From Spirosoma arboris (GTDB taxonomy: Bacteria; Bacteroidota; Bacteroidia; Cytophagales; Spirosomataceae), in NCBI RefSeq assembly GCF_009754945.1, contig NZ_WPIN01000001.1:620001-684000 (forward strand): a stretch of DNA of 64,000 nucleotides, written 5' to 3'. Positions 34,752 to 43,351 of the stretch are shown piece by piece. The notes below the pieces were generated by a model. That model searched no databases. It saw only the letters and a program-made list of their open reading frames with translations, and was not told where the DNA came from. The position numbers and the translations under genes were made by a program. Each line of letters starts with the position of its first letter. Position 1 is the stretch's first letter.

Positions 34752-37091
34752 ATGAGAAAACAGAATATCTATATCACTGCCCTAAGCCTGCTGTCTGCCT
34801 CTGTAGCACTGGGTCAGAACTGGACCGAAACCAAGTCGGGTAACTGGACGAAAGTTGCGAACAAAGGTGGCCAAACACTGGGCTACGCAACCGCATCAGG
34901 CGTAAAGCTCCTGACCGACAAAGGATTTGCCTTTAAAGACCTCAACAAGAATGGCAAATTAGATAAGTACGAAGACTGGCGACTATCGGCCGATGTGCGG
35001 GCTAAAGATCTGGCCTCTCAGATGTCCATCGACCAGATTGCCGGACTAATGCTCTATAGCAAACATCAGCCTATTCCGGCAGCAGCTGGCGGGCCGTTTG
35101 CGGGTACATATAACGGGAAAATCTTCGCCCAAAGTGGGGCTAAAGTTTCTGATTTGTCTGATCAGCAACGCGAATTTCTGACCAAAGACAATGTCCGTCA
35201 CGTACTGATTACGTCGGTACAAAGTCCGGAAGCCGCTGCCGAATGGAACAACAATGCGCAGGCATTAGCCGAAGGGTTGGGGTTAGGGATTCCAATAAAT
35301 AGCAGTTCCGACCCGCGTCATGGTACACGCGCTGATGCCGAATTTAACGCGGGCGCGGGTGGTGCCATTTCGATGTGGCCGGGTTCGCTGGGGTTAGCCG
35401 CTACATTCAATCCTGAGTTAGTAAAACGCTTTGGCCAGATTGCTGCCACCGAATATCGGTCGTTGGGTATCGCTACCGCTCTTTCACCACAGATTGATAT
35501 AGCGACCGATCCCCGTTGGAACCGAGTGAGTGGTACGTTTGGTGAAGATCCTCAATTGGCAACCGATATGGCTCGGGCTTATGTAGACGGTTTTCAGACC
35601 TCGACCGGCGCCAACGAAATTACGGGCGGCTGGGGCTACCATAGTGTGAATGCGATGGTGAAACACTGGCCGGGTGGTGGCTCCGGCGAAGGTGGACGAG
35701 ATGCGCACTATGGCTATGGAAAATACGCCGTTTATCCCGGCAAGAATTTCCAGACGCATTTTCTGCCGTTTCTAAATGGAGCTTTCAAGTTGAGTGGTAA
35801 AACTGGCATGGCATCGGCCGTGATGCCGTACTACACGATTTCCTACGGGCAGGACAAAAAGTATGGCGAGAACGTAGGTAACAGTTATAACAAATACATC
35901 ATCCACGATCTGCTACGTACTAAATACAAATACGACGGAGTCGTTTGTACTGACTGGCTCATTACGGCTGATGAAACGGCTGTCGATATTTTTTTGACGG
36001 GTAAGTCGTGGGGTGTTGAGAAATTATCGGTTGCTCAACGGCATTACAAAATCCTGATGAACGGCGTCGACCAGTTTGGCGGTAATAACGAATCGGGACC
36101 AGTGATTGAAGCCTATAAAATGGGCGTTAAGGATCATGGTGAGACATTCATGCGGACACGATTCGAACAGTCGGCGGTTCGGCTTCTCAAAAATGTTTTT
36201 CGGGTAGGGCTGTTCGAAAATCCCTATTTAGATCCACAGGTATCGCAGAAATCGGTTGGTACGGCTGAGTTTATGAAGGAAGGATATCAGACGCAATTGG
36301 AATCGGTTGTGATGCTGAAAAACAAAGCCAAAGCGTTACCCCTGACCAAAGGCAAAACGGTTTATATACCGAAACGATTTACGCCCGCGGGCCGTAACTT
36401 TCTGGGTATGGATATTCCCGAAAAACTCGAATACCCTGTTAGCCTGAATATCGTCAAGAAATATTTTAACGTAACGGACAATCCTGCCGAAGCCGATTAT
36501 GCGCTGGTGTTCATGCGAAGCCCGGATTCGGGCGGGGGATACAGTATTCCAGATGCGAAGGCAGGTGGAACAGGTTATGTTCCTGTAAGTTTGCAATACG
36601 GTGATTATACCGCTCAGGGAACCCGTGATCCAAGCATTGCCGGTGGCGATCCGTTAGAGAAATTCACGAACCGTACATACAATGGAAAAACGGCCAAAAC
36701 GATCAACACCACCGACTTAGGGATGGTGACTGAGACCGTTGCCATGATGAAAGGCAAGCCGGTAATTGTGGCCCTTCAGGTTTCTAATCCAACTGTTGTT
36801 AAGGAATTTGAAGCTCAATCGAATGCAATTCTAGCTCACTTTGGTGTACAGGATCAGGCATTGATGGACATTCTAACGGGCGCCCACGAACCGTCAGCAT
36901 TACTCCCCATGCAATTCCCCGCCGACATGAAAACGGTAGAAAACCAAGCCGAAGATGTTCCCCGCGATATGACATCCTACCGCGATTCGGAAGGGCATGT
37001 CTACGATTTCGGCTTTGGCCTAAACTGGAAAGGCGTTATTCAGGATGCCCGCACAGCTAAGTACAAGCAAGGAGTTTTGAGTTTGAAATAA
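34752..37091 (+). CDS. GH3 beta-glycosidase, secreted
   Basis: A 779-residue glycoside hydrolase family 3 protein with signal peptide ending near ASVALG. An insertion near the N-terminus, DLNKNGKLDKYEDW, reads like an EF-hand calcium loop. The barrel domain contains SLGIATALSPQIDIATDPRW, the KHWPGGG motif and the nucleophile Asp401 in GVVCTDWLITADE. The C-terminal alpha/beta sandwich follows (VVMLKNKAKALPLTKGKTV). Such enzymes remove beta-linked glucose or xylose from oligosaccharides. It is flanked by palindromic clusters and is probably transcribed alone. The exact sugar cannot be told from sequence. Confidence 0.93.
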   Translation: MRKQNIYITALSLLSASVALGQNWTETKSGNWTKVANKGGQTLGYATASGVKLLTDKGFAFKDLNKNGKLDKYEDWRLSADVRAKDLASQMSIDQIAGLMLYSKHQPIPAAAGGPFAGTYNGKIFAQSGAKVSDLSDQQREFLTKDNVRHVLITSVQSPEAAAEWNNNAQALAEGLGLGIPINSSSDPRHGTRADAEFNAGAGGAISMWPGSLGLAATFNPELVKRFGQIAATEYRSLGIATALSPQIDIATDPRWNRVSGTFGEDPQLATDMARAYVDGFQTSTGANEITGGWGYHSVNAMVKHWPGGGSGEGGRDAHYGYGKYAVYPGKNFQTHFLPFLNGAFKLSGKTGMASAVMPYYTISYGQDKKYGENVGNSYNKYIIHDLLRTKYKYDGVVCTDWLITADETAVDIFLTGKSWGVEKLSVAQRHYKILMNGVDQFGGNNESGPVIEAYKMGVKDHGETFMRTRFEQSAVRLLKNVFRVGLFENPYLDPQVSQKSVGTAEFMKEGYQTQLESVVMLKNKAKALPLTKGKTVYIPKRFTPAGRNFLGMDIPEKLEYPVSLNIVKKYFNVTDNPAEADYALVFMRSPDSGGGYSIPDAKAGGTGYVPVSLQYGDYTAQGTRDPSIAGGDPLEKFTNRTYNGKTAKTINTTDLGMVTETVAMMKGKPVIVALQVSNPTVVKEFEAQSNAILAHFGVQDQALMDILTGAHEPSALLPMQFPADMKTVENQAEDVPRDMTSYRDSEGHVYDFGFGLNWKGVIQDARTAKYKQGVLSLK

Positions 37092-37103
37092 GTAATTGCA
37101 TTT

Positions 37104-37206
37104 TTTGTCATGCTGACGAAGGAAGCATCTTAATATATCCTTATAATGAATTAGGAAAATGTGAGATGCTTCGGCACCGGCCGCCCGGCTTCGTCAGCAT
37201 GACAAA
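37104..37206. repeat. Palindromic intergenic repeat, family A (copy 2, interrupted)
   Basis: The left arm 37104-37131 is identical to the arm at 4538-4565. The right arm (37164-37206) is split by 16 GC-rich bases (37173-37188, GGCACCGGCCGCCCGG) between GCTTC and CTTCGTCAGC. It lies between the GH3 gene and the next gene. Confidence 0.88.
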
Positions 37207-37223
37207 ACAACCTCAATTCTAAA

Positions 37224-38153
37224 ATGAATACAACCCGTCGTCATTTTCTGGCGCAGCTTGGCACGCTGGCTACGTTACCACTGATACCCGCCATCGACTC
37301 ATTAGCAGCAGCAAAACCTCTGTTTTTTAAAATCTCCCTGGCCCAATGGTCGCTGCACAGGGCATTGTTCAAAAAGGAAACCACTACACTCGATTTCCCA
37401 ACGAGGGCTCGTCGTGATTTTGGTATAACAGCAGTTGAGTATGTCGACCAGTTTGTGAAGAACGAGCCAGCCTATCTCAAGGAACTTCTCAAACGTAGTC
37501 ATGATGAGGGCGTTGTGAATCACTTGATTATGATTGACACCGCTGGAAGTCTGGTGGATGCCGACGCGGCTAAACGTGCCGATGCCATTACACGGCATTA
37601 CGCCTGGGCCGAAGCCGCCAAGTTCTTAGGTTGCAAAACCATTCGGGTGAATCTGCAAAGCAAAGACGCTGCCGATGAAGTTCGTAAACGAGCCATTGAG
37701 AGCATGGGACGATTGGCCGAACGCCTGCAACCGCTGGGTATCAATGTCGTGGCCGAAAATCACGGTGGTCATTCGTCGGATGGGAGCTGGATGGCGTCTG
37801 TGGCGAAGGGCGTTGGCAAGCCCAATTGTGGTCTCTTGCCTGATTTTGGCAATTTCTGCCAGTCGCATGACTGGGGAAGTTCAGAAAAACCCTGCGATCA
37901 ACTATACGATCGTTACAAAGGCGTGACCGAAATGCTGCCTTATGCCAAAGGCGGTGTCAGCGCAAAAAGTTACGGGTTCAATGCACAAGGACAGGAAACA
38001 AAGATCGACTACGGCCGGATGTTGAAACTGGTAAAAGCGTCAGGCTTTACTGGGTATATCGGTGTCGAGTTTGAAGGCGAAAGTCTGGCTGAAGAAGAAG
38101 GTATTCGCCGAACAAAAGCTTTATTGGAACAGGAAGGTAGCCGATTAGCTTAA
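37224..38153 (+). CDS. Sugar phosphate isomerase/epimerase-like TIM barrel, exported
   Basis: A 309-residue xylose-isomerase-like TIM barrel (AP_endonuc_2 family). It begins with TTRRHFLAQLGTLATLPLIP, a twin-arginine-type signal, so it should be folded and cofactor-loaded before export. Visible features: NVVAENHGGHSSDG and GLLPDFGNF at metal-binding barrel strands, KSYGFNAQGQETKIDYGRML, and IGVEFEGESLAEEEGI. In Bacteroidota such proteins often act on sugars or inositol-like compounds. The specific reaction is unknown. It sits between GH3 and GH42 and may process their products. Confidence 0.82.
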   Translation: MNTTRRHFLAQLGTLATLPLIPAIDSLAAAKPLFFKISLAQWSLHRALFKKETTTLDFPTRARRDFGITAVEYVDQFVKNEPAYLKELLKRSHDEGVVNHLIMIDTAGSLVDADAAKRADAITRHYAWAEAAKFLGCKTIRVNLQSKDAADEVRKRAIESMGRLAERLQPLGINVVAENHGGHSSDGSWMASVAKGVGKPNCGLLPDFGNFCQSHDWGSSEKPCDQLYDRYKGVTEMLPYAKGGVSAKSYGFNAQGQETKIDYGRMLKLVKASGFTGYIGVEFEGESLAEEEGIRRTKALLEQEGSRLA

Positions 38154-38172
38154 GATTTCTGATTTGTGTAGT

Positions 38173-38217
38173 ACACCTTCCGTTTCAGTCGGACTGCCGA
38201 AACGGAAGGTGTTTTTA
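38173..38217 (+). terminator. Rho-independent terminator
   Basis: The 14-bp stem ACACCTTCCGTTTC (38173-38186) with GAAACGGAAGGTGT (38199-38212) is followed directly by TTTTT. It is a classic intrinsic terminator for the TIM-barrel gene, whose stop is 19 bases upstream, and it ends 21 bases before the GH42 start. Confidence 0.88.
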
Positions 38218-38238
38218 TGGATTATCCTACTAAAACCA

Positions 38239-40338
38239 ATGACTAATTTCCGCTATTTCGTTGCCGCTGCACTTTTTCTTCTAACCGGTTTCGCATCAGC
38301 GCAAACGCCTAAACAGGATAAACTGCTATTTGGCGTGGCGTATTATGATGAGTACATGCCTTATGAACGCCTGGACAAAGATATCCAGATGATGAAAGAG
38401 GCTGGCATTAACGTCGTTCGTATTGCCGAGTCGACCTGGAGTACGGTAGAACCACAGGATGGTGTGTTTGATTTTTCGCACATTGACCGAGTGTTGAACG
38501 CCATGCATAAAGCAGGTATTCAAGTCATTATCGGAACACCCACCTACGCCGTGCCGACCTGGCTAGTAAAAAAATATCCTGATGTGCTGGCTACAACTCC
38601 ACAAGGTCAGAACCGCTATGGCGTGCGCCAGAATATGGATATTACCAACACGCACTTCCGGTTTCATGCCGAACGGGTTATCCGGAAGATCATGGAACAT
38701 GTTAAGGGGCATCCGGCCATCATTGGGTATCAGGTCGATAACGAAACGAAGCACTATAATACAACAGGAGCTAATGTTCAGGCGCTTTTTGTCCAGTACA
38801 TGAAGACGAAGTACAAAACTCTGGATGCTATCAATAAAGCGTATGGGCTGGATTACTGGAGCAACCGGATTAATAATTGGGCCGATTTCCCGTCGACGGT
38901 AGGTTCGATAAACGCCAGCTTGAGTGCAGAATTCTCGAAATTCCAACGAAAACTTGTTACAGATTACTTAGCCTGGCAGGCCGCGCTCGTTAGAGAATAC
39001 AAACGCCCCGATCAATTTATTACCCAGAACTTTGACCTTGATTGGCGGGGGTATTCGTATGGTATTCAGGCCGATGTCGATCATTTTGCAGCAGCTAAAT
39101 CAATGGATATTGCAGGAATCGACATTTACCACCCGACGCAGGATAAGCTTACTGGTATTGAAATCTCGTTGGGTGGCGATCTGACACGTTCTATGAAACT
39201 TGATGCGTCGAACCGGGGTAAAAATTACCTGGTTCTCGAAACCGAAGCGCAGGGTTTTCCGCAGTGGGTACCTTATCCGGGACAGTTGCGTTTGCAGGCG
39301 TTCAGTCATCTGGCATCGGGGGCAAATATGCTCGAATACTGGCACTGGCATTCCATCCATAACTCAGCCGAAACCTACTGGAAAGGCTTACTAAGCCACG
39401 ATTTTGAGCCGAACCCTACGTACGACGAAGCTAAAACCATTGGTCGTGATTTTGAGAAACTCAGCTCCCATCTGGTTAACCTCAAAAAGACAAACGCCGT
39501 AGCGATGCTATTTAGCAACGAAGCTCTGACCGCGTTCAATGCCTTTAGTTTTGGCTGGGGTGCCTCGCAAAAATATAACGATGTGTTGCGACCCATGTAC
39601 GATGCACTCTACGAGATGAATGTTGGTGTTGACTTTGTTGATCCAACCAGCACGAATCTGGAGAGCTATAAAGTGCTGATTGTGCCTGCCTTGTATGCTG
39701 CTTCGGATGCGTTGCTGGAACGCTTGAATCGCTTCGTGAAAAACGGTGGCCACATTGTCTACACGTTTAAAAGCGGTTTCTCGGACGAAAACGTAAAAGT
39801 GAGAGCGACGCGTCAACCGGGTATTATCAATGAAGCCTGTGGTATTTATTACAGTCAGTTTACAATTCCACAGCAGGTTTCGCTGAAAGACGACCCTTAT
39901 AAAGTTGGCAAAGAACAAAATGTAGTTAAGACCTGGATGGAATTGATTACGCCCACCACTGCGAGTGTATTGGCCTACTACGATCATCCGGTTTGGGGCA
40001 AATACGCGGCCATCACCGAGAATAAATATGGCACTGGTTTAGCGACCTACATCGGCTGTATAACCAGCGATGCGATCCTGAAAAAAGTACTGGAAGATGC
40101 CGTGAAAAAAGCAGGTATATGGGGCGCCGAACAACAGTTATCGTTTCCACTTATTACTAAATCGGGCGTTAATCAACAGGGAAAAACTATTCATTATTAC
40201 TTCAATTATTCGGCAACTCCAGCGTCATTGACCTACACGTATAAGGCTGGGAAAGAGTTGCTGTCCAATGGAGCAATTGCACCAAATGCGGTAATGCCGT
40301 TGGAACCCTGGGGGGTGAAAATTGTGGAAGAGAACTAA
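38239..40338 (+). CDS. Beta-galactosidase (GH42), secreted
   Basis: A 699-residue GH42 enzyme that hydrolyses terminal beta-galactose, for example from pectic galactan. Signal peptide AAALFLLTGFASAQ. The barrel opens with FGVAYYDEYMPYERLDKDIQ; the acid/base Glu169 is in GYQVDNETKHYN and the likely nucleophile Glu334 is in LVLETEAQGFPQW. The trimerisation and C-terminal domains follow. Length is typical. The ATG at 38239 was chosen; an open frame reaches back to 38164 but crosses the terminator hairpin and lacks a signal-like start. Confidence 0.93.
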   Translation: MTNFRYFVAAALFLLTGFASAQTPKQDKLLFGVAYYDEYMPYERLDKDIQMMKEAGINVVRIAESTWSTVEPQDGVFDFSHIDRVLNAMHKAGIQVIIGTPTYAVPTWLVKKYPDVLATTPQGQNRYGVRQNMDITNTHFRFHAERVIRKIMEHVKGHPAIIGYQVDNETKHYNTTGANVQALFVQYMKTKYKTLDAINKAYGLDYWSNRINNWADFPSTVGSINASLSAEFSKFQRKLVTDYLAWQAALVREYKRPDQFITQNFDLDWRGYSYGIQADVDHFAAAKSMDIAGIDIYHPTQDKLTGIEISLGGDLTRSMKLDASNRGKNYLVLETEAQGFPQWVPYPGQLRLQAFSHLASGANMLEYWHWHSIHNSAETYWKGLLSHDFEPNPTYDEAKTIGRDFEKLSSHLVNLKKTNAVAMLFSNEALTAFNAFSFGWGASQKYNDVLRPMYDALYEMNVGVDFVDPTSTNLESYKVLIVPALYAASDALLERLNRFVKNGGHIVYTFKSGFSDENVKVRATRQPGIINEACGIYYSQFTIPQQVSLKDDPYKVGKEQNVVKTWMELITPTTASVLAYYDHPVWGKYAAITENKYGTGLATYIGCITSDAILKKVLEDAVKKAGIWGAEQQLSFPLITKSGVNQQGKTIHYYFNYSATPASLTYTYKAGKELLSNGAIAPNAVMPLEPWGVKIVEEN

Positions 40339-40364
40339 GCTAATTTTCTATTGAGACGGCTAGA

Positions 40365-40452
40365 TTTTCTGTCATTTCGACTAAAGGGAGAAATCTCAAA
40401 CTTGACTAATACTGAAGCTTGAGATTTCTGCTGACGTCGAAATGACAGAAAA
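40365..40452. repeat. Palindromic intergenic repeat, family B (copy 2)
   Basis: The 17-base arms 40365-40381 (TTTTCTGTCATTTCGAC) and 40436-40452 are exact complements, with an inner pair GAGAAATCTCAA/TTGAGATTTCT. Core text is shared with the 45-bp repeat at 16135-16240. It lies between the convergent GH42 and folA genes and can serve both as terminator. Confidence 0.88.
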
Positions 40453-40456
40453 TAAA

Positions 40457-40957
40457 TTAGCCCACTCGCTCATATTCAACAAAGTCAAAGGCCACCGCAT
40501 GTCGCTCATCGGCGGGGTGCGGTCGTCGGCTAACTTCTTGCCACTCGTTTTTATCGAAAGCAGGGAAGTAGGTATCCCCTTCATAAGCCTGGTGGATTTC
40601 GGTCAGGTAAAGGGTTGTGGCAATTGGTAAAGCCATCGTATAGATTTCAGCACCGCCAATCACAAAAATTTCTTCGGTTCGGCGCTCCGACTCTTTCGCT
40701 TTGGCGACTGCATCAGTAAGCGTATGTACGACTGTAACGCCGTCTGCCGTAAAATCAGGGTTTCGGGTAATAACGATGTTGGTCCGATTGGGTAGGGGTT
40801 TGCCCAGGGCTTCCAGCGATTTCCGGCCCATAATGATCGGATGATGGCTGGTTTTACGCTTGAAGAAGGCGAAATCATCTGGCAAATGCCAGGGCATGTC
40901 GTTGTTAAGGCCAATAACGCCATTTTCAGCAACGGCGGAGATAAGACTGATTTTCAA
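40457..40957 (-). CDS. folA: Dihydrofolate reductase
   Basis: Reduces dihydrofolate to tetrahydrofolate with NADPH. The 166-residue product has the chromosomal DHFR motifs: ISLISAVAENGVIGLNNDMPWHLPDD (active-site Trp and Asp), IIMGRKSLEALGKPLPNRTN, and IFVIGGAEIYTMALP (cofactor binding). Length is normal. Its 3' end abuts a family B palindrome and its 5' end follows a repeat tract. The thymidylate synthase partner often found beside folA is absent here. It is a housekeeping gene within the sugar-degradation neighbourhood. Confidence 0.97.
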   Translation of the reverse strand: MKISLISAVAENGVIGLNNDMPWHLPDDFAFFKRKTSHHPIIMGRKSLEALGKPLPNRTNIVITRNPDFTADGVTVVHTLTDAVAKAKESERRTEEIFVIGGAEIYTMALPIATTLYLTEIHQAYEGDTYFPAFDKNEWQEVSRRPHPADERHAVAFDFVEYERVG

Positions 40958-41047
40958 AGTTTTTTCAGGTTCAAAGTTTCAGGTTTCAGGTTCAATGTCC
41001 CTGGTTAACACGTAGTAACTTGGAACAACGAACTTGAAACCTGAAAC
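40958..41047. repeat. Imperfect palindrome of short GTTTCAGGTTC repeats
   Basis: Left part: several tandem copies of AGGTTTCAGGTTC. Right part, around 41020-41047, CGAACTTGAAACCTGAAACTT is its complement. It fills the whole gap between folA and the deacetylase-like gene, both on the minus strand. It would place a hairpin immediately upstream of the folA start. Confidence 0.75.
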
Positions 41048-42037
41048 TTATTTAACATTTTTCCGTCGTTCCATCAACTCTTTCCAGGTCGTGACGATAA
41101 TACCTTCTTTTTCGACATAGGCTTTTAGGGCTGGGTCCATGATGCCCAGCATATCGCCCTGGCGGCTTTGACCTGAACTACTAATCTGATCAAACGTGGG
41201 TGTTTGAATCGTGCAGTGCATCAGAATGTAGGTAAGACCGGGTTGTACTGTTTTTAGTAGCTCAATAAATTTCTGGGTTTTAAATTTCTGTAGTGCTTCA
41301 TCGGTGGCACCGGCTGGTAGGTTATGACTGGTAATGGAGCCGTCCAGATCGTCCAGAACGGGTAACCCCGCATCCCAAAGCTGTTTGCCTACCTGTTGCG
41401 CCAATTGTTGCATTTGAGCAGGAACCTTATTGGTTTTGATGATTAAGGAAGCATGGCCACCCGGAAACAGAATCGGGACTTTTTCCTCCATAGCCACTTT
41501 CGCATACCGCGTGACAAATTTAGGCTCAAAGAGAGTTCCCATATGCGAATCCATGTGCGTGGGCTGAAGGCCAAACGACCGATAAAGTGCCAATTGGGCA
41601 CGTATTTCGGCTTCTACCTCATCGGCCGATGCATGAGCCACAACCTCCGCGACTGAAGGCCATAGATTCCCCTGTTCGTCATATAAACCCGGTACTTTCT
41701 CCCGACCAAGTAATGGCGACCATCGATAATTTTTCCACTCGGAGGTCAGGGTTAAATGAACGCCAGCGTCGGTAGTAGGATGCTTTTTTAGATAATCGAA
41801 GAAGTGAGGAACCCAGCTACAGGGCATCATGACACTGGCCGAACTGGCGATACCTTTATCTAACGCATTTATCGTCCCTACGTTCGATTCATAGCTCATA
41901 CCCGCATCATCGACGTGGAAAATAATAACTTTTTTGCCCTTTGGAAAACCAAGCTTCTCCGCATAGGTTTCGGTTTGGGCACTGGCAGATAATGTACTAA
42001 TTATGGTCAGCAACAGGCAGGTAAGGACTAGTTTCAT
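41048..42037 (-). CDS. ChbG/HpnK (YdjC)-family carbohydrate deacetylase, secreted
   Basis: A 329-residue protein with a signal peptide (LLTIISTLSASAQ). It matches the YdjC/ChbG deacetylase fold: metal ligand Asp pair in IIFHVDDAGMSYESN, His in GVHLTLTSEWKNYRW, and THMDSHMGTLFEP. Known members deacetylate chito-oligosaccharides or hopanoid glycosides. The text GVHLTLTSEW is characteristic of the family. The substrate here is not evident. It is transcribed leftward ahead of folA and separated by a repeat tract, so co-transcription is possible but uncertain. Confidence 0.87.
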   Translation of the reverse strand: MKLVLTCLLLTIISTLSASAQTETYAEKLGFPKGKKVIIFHVDDAGMSYESNVGTINALDKGIASSASVMMPCSWVPHFFDYLKKHPTTDAGVHLTLTSEWKNYRWSPLLGREKVPGLYDEQGNLWPSVAEVVAHASADEVEAEIRAQLALYRSFGLQPTHMDSHMGTLFEPKFVTRYAKVAMEEKVPILFPGGHASLIIKTNKVPAQMQQLAQQVGKQLWDAGLPVLDDLDGSITSHNLPAGATDEALQKFKTQKFIELLKTVQPGLTYILMHCTIQTPTFDQISSSGQSRQGDMLGIMDPALKAYVEKEGIIVTTWKELMERRKNVK

Positions 42038-42120
42038 GAATGATTGGTTTAGGGTGATTCGGTTCGTAAAAGCAGTACATTAGAAATCAAGAAAATCAGT
42101 TAAATCCTGTAAGTCCAGGT

Positions 42121-43044
42121 TTAAAGACGATTCCCTCGTAAAAACTCCTCAGCCGTCATGCGTCGTTTGCCTTCGGCTTGCAGGGCATTGATCTGAAGCC
42201 AGCCGTCAGCCGCTCGAACCAGAATCATTTTCTTGTTGTCAGAATGGGCCTGGCCGGGCTCAGCGGCAAATGGCGATTCGTTGGCTAACGAAACATCGTA
42301 GATTTTAAATACTTTCCCGTTGATCAGCGTCCAGGCCGACGGGTAGGGGGAAAGGCCACGCACAAAATTGCGAATAGCATGCGCCGGTTGATTCCAGTTG
42401 ATTTCGGTGGTTTCACGGCTGAGTTTTGGGGCTGGTTTCAGGTCGCTGGCAACGGGCTGGGGAGTGCGGGGATATTCGCCGGCTTCAATGGCATGAACCG
42501 TCTTTAAAACCAGATTCGCCCCGCGTTCCATAAGCCGGTCGTGCACTGTTCCAGCGTTATCGTCGGGATAGATAGGCTCGTAATCCTGAAAAATCATCTG
42601 CCCGGTATCGATTTCTTTTTCGATAAAAAATGTGGTGACACCCGTTTCGGTTTCACCGTTGATTATAGCCCAGTTGATGGGGGCAGCTCCCCGATATTGC
42701 GGTAACAGCGAACCATGTAAATTAAAGGTGCCAATGGTAGGCATGGACCAGACAACTTCGGGAAGCATTCGAAAAGCAACCACCACCTGCAAATCGGCCT
42801 GATAGCTGGCTAATTGGTCCAGAAACGCGGGATCGCGGAGTTTTTCGGGTTGTAAAACGGGTAAATTGGCAGCCTCGGCGGCTTTTTTAACTGGCGACGG
42901 CGTTAACTGCAACCCACGGCCCGAAGGACGGTCGGGAGCAGTGACAACAGCAACAACCTGGCATCCCGCGCCCAGAAGCCTGTGAAGGCTGGCAACGGCG
43001 AAATCGGGCGTGCCCATAAATACAATACGAAGCGAATTTGGCAT
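42121..43044 (-). CDS. fmt: Methionyl-tRNA formyltransferase
   Basis: Formylates initiator Met-tRNA using 10-formyltetrahydrofolate. The 307-residue product has the N-terminal Rossmann block LRIVFMGTPDFAVASLHRLL. The catalytic region is FNLHGSLLPQYRGAAPINWA, and TGVTTFFIEKEIDTGQMI follows. The C-terminal oligonucleotide-binding-like domain includes FVRGLSPYPSAWT. Length is typical. It starts divergently from the fmt-greA intergenic RNA candidate. No def gene accompanies it in this window. Confidence 0.97.
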   Translation of the reverse strand: MPNSLRIVFMGTPDFAVASLHRLLGAGCQVVAVVTAPDRPSGRGLQLTPSPVKKAAEAANLPVLQPEKLRDPAFLDQLASYQADLQVVVAFRMLPEVVWSMPTIGTFNLHGSLLPQYRGAAPINWAIINGETETGVTTFFIEKEIDTGQMIFQDYEPIYPDDNAGTVHDRLMERGANLVLKTVHAIEAGEYPRTPQPVASDLKPAPKLSRETTEINWNQPAHAIRNFVRGLSPYPSAWTLINGKVFKIYDVSLANESPFAAEPGQAHSDNKKMILVRAADGWLQINALQAEGKRRMTAEEFLRGNRL

Positions 43045-43085
43045 GAATCAGTCAATCAGTTTTTGCTAAGCCTGGTGGCTATATG

Positions 43086-43116
43086 TTGATATAGCCGGGA
43101 AGTATTTCTATTTTTG
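43086..43116 (+). promoter_or_regulatory. Bacteroidota-type promoter before greA region
   Basis: TTG at 43086-43088, a spacer of 20 bases, then TATTTTTG at 43109-43116. This fits the -33 TTG / -7 TAnnTTTG consensus of the Bacteroidota housekeeping sigma factor. It is the clearest promoter in the window. The transcript would start near 43122, more than 200 bases before greA. Confidence 0.72.
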
Positions 43117-43121
43117 TGTCA

Positions 43122-43302
43122 CTAATGCGTTGCTCCAAATGCAGCAGTCTCTAATTGGCCGGTAAATAGCTCAGCCTATGCGACGAACAATTTTTTATCA
43201 CCCTGAACCGTTTGCTTCGGAAACCCGACGGCAACCCTGACGCGTCTGCAAAGAAAACCAATTTGGTTGCAGAACGGTCGGTGTACCGTTCTTTTTGTTT
43301 TT
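43122..43302 (+). ncRNA. Candidate small RNA or attenuated leader upstream of greA
   Basis: This unit of about 180 nt runs from a good promoter to a good intrinsic terminator. Visible structures: a hairpin with a cUUCGg tetraloop (43210-43224); CTGCAA (43246-43251) pairing with TTGCAG (43267-43272); the palindrome AACCAATTTGGTT (43256-43268); and the terminator stem at 43271. CTGCAA/TTGCAG shares two bases with the terminator stem, so the two are partly exclusive, as in attenuators. A 20-codon frame (ATG 43178, TGA 43238) lies inside. I recognise no known riboswitch or 6S pattern. Confidence 0.55.
43271..43302 (+). terminator. Intrinsic terminator of the greA-upstream transcript
   Basis: An 8-bp stem AGAACGGT (43271-43278) with ACCGTTCT (43285-43292), a 6-nt loop, then TTTTTGTTTTT. 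The U-run makes this one of the best intrinsic terminators in the window. It lies 50 bases before greA, so either greA has a second promoter or the terminator is read through under some condition. Confidence 0.82.
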
Positions 43303-43351
43303 ACGGAGCACACCAAACCCAATGTGAATAACGAGTAAGTATTTAAGTATC

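Noticed and set aside
38164..38238. Upstream start for the GH42 gene
   Set aside because: The frame crosses a strong terminator hairpin and the extension lacks signal-peptide character, which begins at 38239.
39508..39987. 159-codon antisense frame within the GH42 gene
   Set aside because: The plus-strand gene is well supported and the antisense product shows no motif.
43161..43180. TAGCTCAG at 43167-43174 looks like a tRNA D-arm
   Set aside because: No matching acceptor stem, anticodon arm or GTTCGAATC-type T-arm follows within 90 bases; the motif lies inside the candidate RNA upstream of greA.
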